Of a stretch of DNA of 16,338 nt, positions 14,201 to 16,338 are shown piece after piece (position 1 is the stretch's first letter; every line of letters starts with the position of its first letter). The notes beneath the pieces are model-generated. The model did not search any database, was not told the origin of the DNA, and saw only the letters and a list, made by a program, of their open reading frames with translations. Source of the stretch: Chloroflexota bacterium (GTDB lineage Bacteria > Chloroflexota > Limnocylindria > Limnocylindrales > CSP1-4); the NCBI GenBank assembly GCA_021812735.1, contig JAKAMV010000125.1, positions 1 through 16,338 on the forward strand. Direction: 5' to 3'. A program made the position numbers and the translations under genes.

Positions 14201-15094
14201 CTACCGGGCGGGCGGCTCCTTTGCCGGATAGTCGGTGGGCGTCGCGCGCGTGTACTTGTCCCACAGCGCGCCGGCGTTCTTGGTCTGGATGTACTCCATC
14301 ATGTACTCCTGACCGATGTCGACCGGGTAGCGCTCGGCGAATGACACGCGCTGCATCGTCTCCTCGCGGCTCCAGCCCTTGGCGACGGCGACGGCGACAG
14401 CGGCCTCCCACTCGAGCATGAACGCCACCTGGGTGTGCAGGTAGGCCTTGTTGGTGACGGGTCCGTGGCCGGGCATCAGGTGGTCGAAGTCGAGGGCGAG
14501 GATGCGCTCGATCGAGGCGATCCATTGGTCCACGTTGGAGGTCATCAGCCAGGTGGTGCACTCGCTGAACACCGTGTCGCCGGTGAACACCGCGCGCTCC
14601 TCGGGCACGTAAACCGCGACTTGGCCCGGCGTGTGGCCGGGCGTGTGGAGCAGGTTGAACGTGCGGTCGCCAACCTTGAGCGTGACGTCGCCGCTGAACA
14701 CGATGTCCGCGGTGCCCATGTTGGCGTAGTAGGTCTCGCGGTCGGGGACGAGGGCGACACCGCCCGGGTCGTCCGTTGGCAGCGCCTCGAGCGCGTACTC
14801 GAACGGGTCGAGTTCCGGGTACACGGTCATGAACCGCTCGTGGACGCCCTGGTGATGGATGATCGGGCCCGCACCCTTGAACCAGTAGTTGCCGAAGATG
14901 TGGTCAACGTGGTGCTCGGTGTTGATCACGTACTGGATGACGCCGTGCTCCTCGACGAGCCTCCGCATCTCGACGGCCTTGCTCGGGAGCTGCGGCGTGT
15001 CGATGACGACGGGGCCCTTGGAGGTCTTGACGAAGGACGGGTTGCAGCCCCGGATCGTCGTGTCGGTGAAGATGCGGTCGGTGACCTGCTGCAT
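14201..15094 (-). CDS. MBL-fold metallo-hydrolase
   Basis: A 297-residue metallo-beta-lactamase-fold hydrolase. The metal-binding motif normally HxHxDH reads EHHVDH (60-65), so the first His is Glu. The other ligands are in place: His154 in TPGHTPGQ, Asp173 in FTGDTVF and His210 in MPGHGPV. The C-terminal part is helical, with an acidic/aromatic tail. The family hydrolyses lactones, thioesters, phosphoesters and related bonds with a one- or two-metal centre; the Glu variant could alter metal occupancy. The start at 15094 is preceded by GGGAG on the coding strand. It lies 49 bases after the SDR gene on the same strand, so both probably share the promoter at 15989-16017. A lactonase role beside a sugar dehydrogenase is an inference. 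Confidence 0.88.
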   Translation of the reverse strand: MQQVTDRIFTDTTIRGCNPSFVKTSKGPVVIDTPQLPSKAVEMRRLVEEHGVIQYVINTEHHVDHIFGNYWFKGAGPIIHHQGVHERFMTVYPELDPFEYALEALPTDDPGGVALVPDRETYYANMGTADIVFSGDVTLKVGDRTFNLLHTPGHTPGQVAVYVPEERAVFTGDTVFSECTTWLMTSNVDQWIASIERILALDFDHLMPGHGPVTNKAYLHTQVAFMLEWEAAVAVAVAKGWSREETMQRVSFAERYPVDIGQEYMMEYIQTKNAGALWDKYTRATPTDYPAKEPPAR

Positions 15095-15143
15095 CGCGGG
15101 TGGGCTCCCTGCCTGGTGGCGGTGGATGGGCTTGGGGTGGGGG

Positions 15144-15929
15144 CTACTGGGTGGCGGTCAGGCCGCCGTCGAGGCCGATGGTCTGGCCCGTGATGAACGC
15201 CGCAGCATCGGACAGGAGGAACACCACGGCGCCGGTCATGTCGTCGGTGCCGCCCACGCGCCCGAGCGGGATGCGGCTGACGAGGCCCGCCTTGAAGACG
15301 GGGTCGCCCAGCAGCATCGCGACCTGGGGCGTGTCGACGAAGGTGGGTCGGATGCCGTTGACGCGGATCCCGTGGCGGGCCCACTCAGTTGCCCACTGGC
15401 GGGTCAGTGACTCGACGGCGCCCTTCGCGGCGACGTAGGCCGAATAGCCCGCGTCGATCCCCAGCAGGGCCCGGACGGAGCTGAGGTTGACGATGCGGCC
15501 CCCCTCGCCCTGGCGGATCATCTGGCGGACCGCCGCCTGGGTGGGCACGAGCACCGAGCGGAGGTTGAGCTCCATGATCCAGTCCCAGGCGTCGCGCGGA
15601 TACTCCTGGGCGTCGAACAGGACTTTGCCGGCACCTCCGCCCACGCAGTTCACGAGGAGGTCCAGCCTGCCGTACCGCTCGACCGCCGCGGCCACCGCAC
15701 GCTCGCAGTCGGCCTCGACCGTGGCGTCCATCTCCAGCGCGATCGCGTCGCCGCCCTCGCTGCGGACGGCGTCAGCGGCGGCCGCAGCCCTGTCGAGCGT
15801 GCGGTTGGCGACGACGACCTTGGCACCTGCCGCCGCGAGGGCGCGCGACACCGCGGCGCCGATCGCCCCGCCGCCCCCCGGGACGAGGGCAACATGGCCG
15901 TCGAGGCTGAAGACGTCGAGATAGCTCAT
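15144..15929 (-). CDS. Short-chain dehydrogenase/reductase (SDR)
   Basis: A 261-residue classical SDR. The cofactor glycine motif reads PGGGGAIG (17-24), with Pro where Thr is usual; ANRTLDR after strand 2 suggests NADP or NAD use without deciding it. The NNAG motif reads NCVG (94-97). The catalytic residues are Asn122, Ser151, Tyr165 and Lys169 (YVAAK). The C-terminal FITGQTIGLDGGLTATQ is the usual SDR ending. Many relatives oxidise sugars, polyols or 3-hydroxyacyl groups. The start at 15929 is preceded by AAAGGA about eight bases upstream on the coding strand. It is the first gene behind the promoter and operator at 15975-16017 and divergent from the GntR gene. The substrate is unknown. Confidence 0.92.
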   Translation of the reverse strand: MSYLDVFSLDGHVALVPGGGGAIGAAVSRALAAAGAKVVVANRTLDRAAAAADAVRSEGGDAIALEMDATVEADCERAVAAAVERYGRLDLLVNCVGGGAGKVLFDAQEYPRDAWDWIMELNLRSVLVPTQAAVRQMIRQGEGGRIVNLSSVRALLGIDAGYSAYVAAKGAVESLTRQWATEWARHGIRVNGIRPTFVDTPQVAMLLGDPVFKAGLVSRIPLGRVGGTDDMTGAVVFLLSDAAAFITGQTIGLDGGLTATQ

Positions 15930-15974
15930 GCGGCATCCTTTCCGTGGCGCATCGCGGGCCTTGTGACGCGTCGT

Positions 15975-15990
15975 ATCATCGATGATCGAG
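15975..15990 (-). promoter_or_regulatory. Predicted operator, GntR-type inverted repeat (copy 2)
   Basis: The plus-strand reading is ATCATCGATGATCGAG, identical to 1291-1306 except for the central base of TCGAT-G-ATCGA (15979-15989). It overlaps the -10 box by two bases and covers the predicted SDR start site near 15982. It lies 55 bases upstream of the GntR start, where autoregulation would be expected. The 12-bp palindrome ATCATCGATGAT also present here is broken in copy 1, so the 11-bp repeat is the better operator candidate. Confidence 0.65.
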
Positions 15991-16017
15991 AATAGAGGAC
16001 CCGCGGGGACCGGTCAA
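15989..16017 (-). promoter_or_regulatory. Predicted sigma70-type promoter of the SDR-MBL operon
   Basis: On the minus strand, TTGACC (16017-16012) and TATTCT (15994-15989) are separated by exactly 17 bases. Transcription should start near 15982, about 53 bases before the SDR start codon. The arrangement mirrors the deoC promoter. No equally clear plus-strand promoter for the GntR gene was found in this gap. Confidence 0.65.
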
Positions 16018-16045
16018 CGACCCGGCGGCGGGCTGCGGAGGCGCG

Positions 16046-16338
16046 ATGGCGGAAGAGGCCTCGATCACGCGCAACGTGCTGGCGGACCAGGTGCGTGACT
16101 ATCTGCTGCGGGGTGTCTTCAGCGGCCAGTTCCCGCCGGACTCGCGGATTGTCGAGACGCGCGTGGCTCGCGATATGGGCACCAGCCAAGCGCCGGTGCG
16201 CGAGGCGCTGCGGGCACTCGAGGCGCTCGGCGTGGTGGACATCCTGCCGTTCAAGGGCGCCCGCGTTCGGCGCTCGTCGGCCGAGGAGCTCATCGAGGCG
16301 TACGAGGTGAGGGCGGCCCTCGAGACGCTGGGCGCCCG
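16046..16338 (+). CDS. GntR family regulator, FadR/FCD type, N-terminal part
   Basis: The gene runs off the window end; 97 complete codons are visible. The N-terminal winged helix (about 9-77) shows the GntR pattern: VLADQVRDYLLRGVFSGQF, then RIVETRVARDMG, then the recognition region TSQAPVREALRALEALGVV and the wing LPFKGARVR. The sequence from about 80 (AEELIEAYEVRAALE) matches the first helix of an FCD ligand-binding domain, which usually binds small organic acids or sugar acids with a metal. The ATG at 16046 follows GGAG at 16037-16040. It is divergent from the SDR-MBL operon, with the copy 2 operator between them, and probably controls both that operon and the deoC operon. The effector domain lies outside the window. 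Confidence 0.9.
   Translation, partial: MAEEASITRNVLADQVRDYLLRGVFSGQFPPDSRIVETRVARDMGTSQAPVREALRALEALGVVDILPFKGARVRRSSAEELIEAYEVRAALETLGA

Noticed and set aside
1..16338. Search for tRNA or rRNA genes, insertion sequences, CRISPR arrays and riboswitches
   Set aside because: Gaps between genes are all under 200 bases and none shows tRNA arms, terminal inverted repeats with a transposase, regular spaced repeats or a recognisable riboswitch core.

Overview
The window is about 16.3 kb of very GC-rich, densely coding bacterial DNA with no RNA genes, mobile elements or CRISPR. The solute-binding lipoprotein has a long Ala/Thr/Pro/Gln linker after its lipobox, a style I associate with Chloroflexota (Limnocylindria-like, soil or freshwater). 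This placement is an impression from protein style and composition; an actinobacterium is the main alternative.

Layout. (1) Positions 1-1233 (+) hold the tail of one carbohydrate operon: the C-terminal end of a Gfo/Idh/MocA oxidoreductase and a complete TIM-barrel sugar isomerase/epimerase. (2) Positions 1260-9839 (+) form one long operon behind a well-formed promoter: deoC aldolase, a Gfo/Idh/MocA oxidoreductase, a SIS-domain sugar isomerase, a ribose-type ABC importer (lipoprotein, double ATPase, two permeases) and a ROK sugar kinase. Several neighbours overlap by 1-4 bases, and a strong hairpin separates the binding-protein gene from the ATPase gene. (3) A minus-strand old-yellow-enzyme/iron-sulfur/FAD oxidoreductase (9922-12096) is divergent from an AraC-type regulator plus a GNAT acetyltransferase (12277-14104). 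(4) A minus-strand pair, an SDR dehydrogenase followed by an MBL-fold hydrolase (15929 back to 14201), is divergent from a GntR/FadR-type regulator cut off by the window end.

How it fits together. The main operon reads as import, phosphorylation, isomerisation, oxidation and aldol cleavage of a sugar or sugar derivative whose identity the sequence does not reveal. The most informative signal is regulatory. The deoC promoter and the SDR promoter, about 14.7 kb apart, both have a 17-bp spacer and both carry the same 16-bp element over the predicted start site. The two copies differ only at the central base of an 11-bp inverted repeat, TCGAT-N-ATCGA. The second copy lies beside the GntR gene. 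This suggests one GntR-controlled regulon joining the importer/aldolase operon to the SDR/MBL pair. A second possible regulatory site, a 21-bp-spaced direct repeat, lies between the flavoenzyme and the AraC gene.
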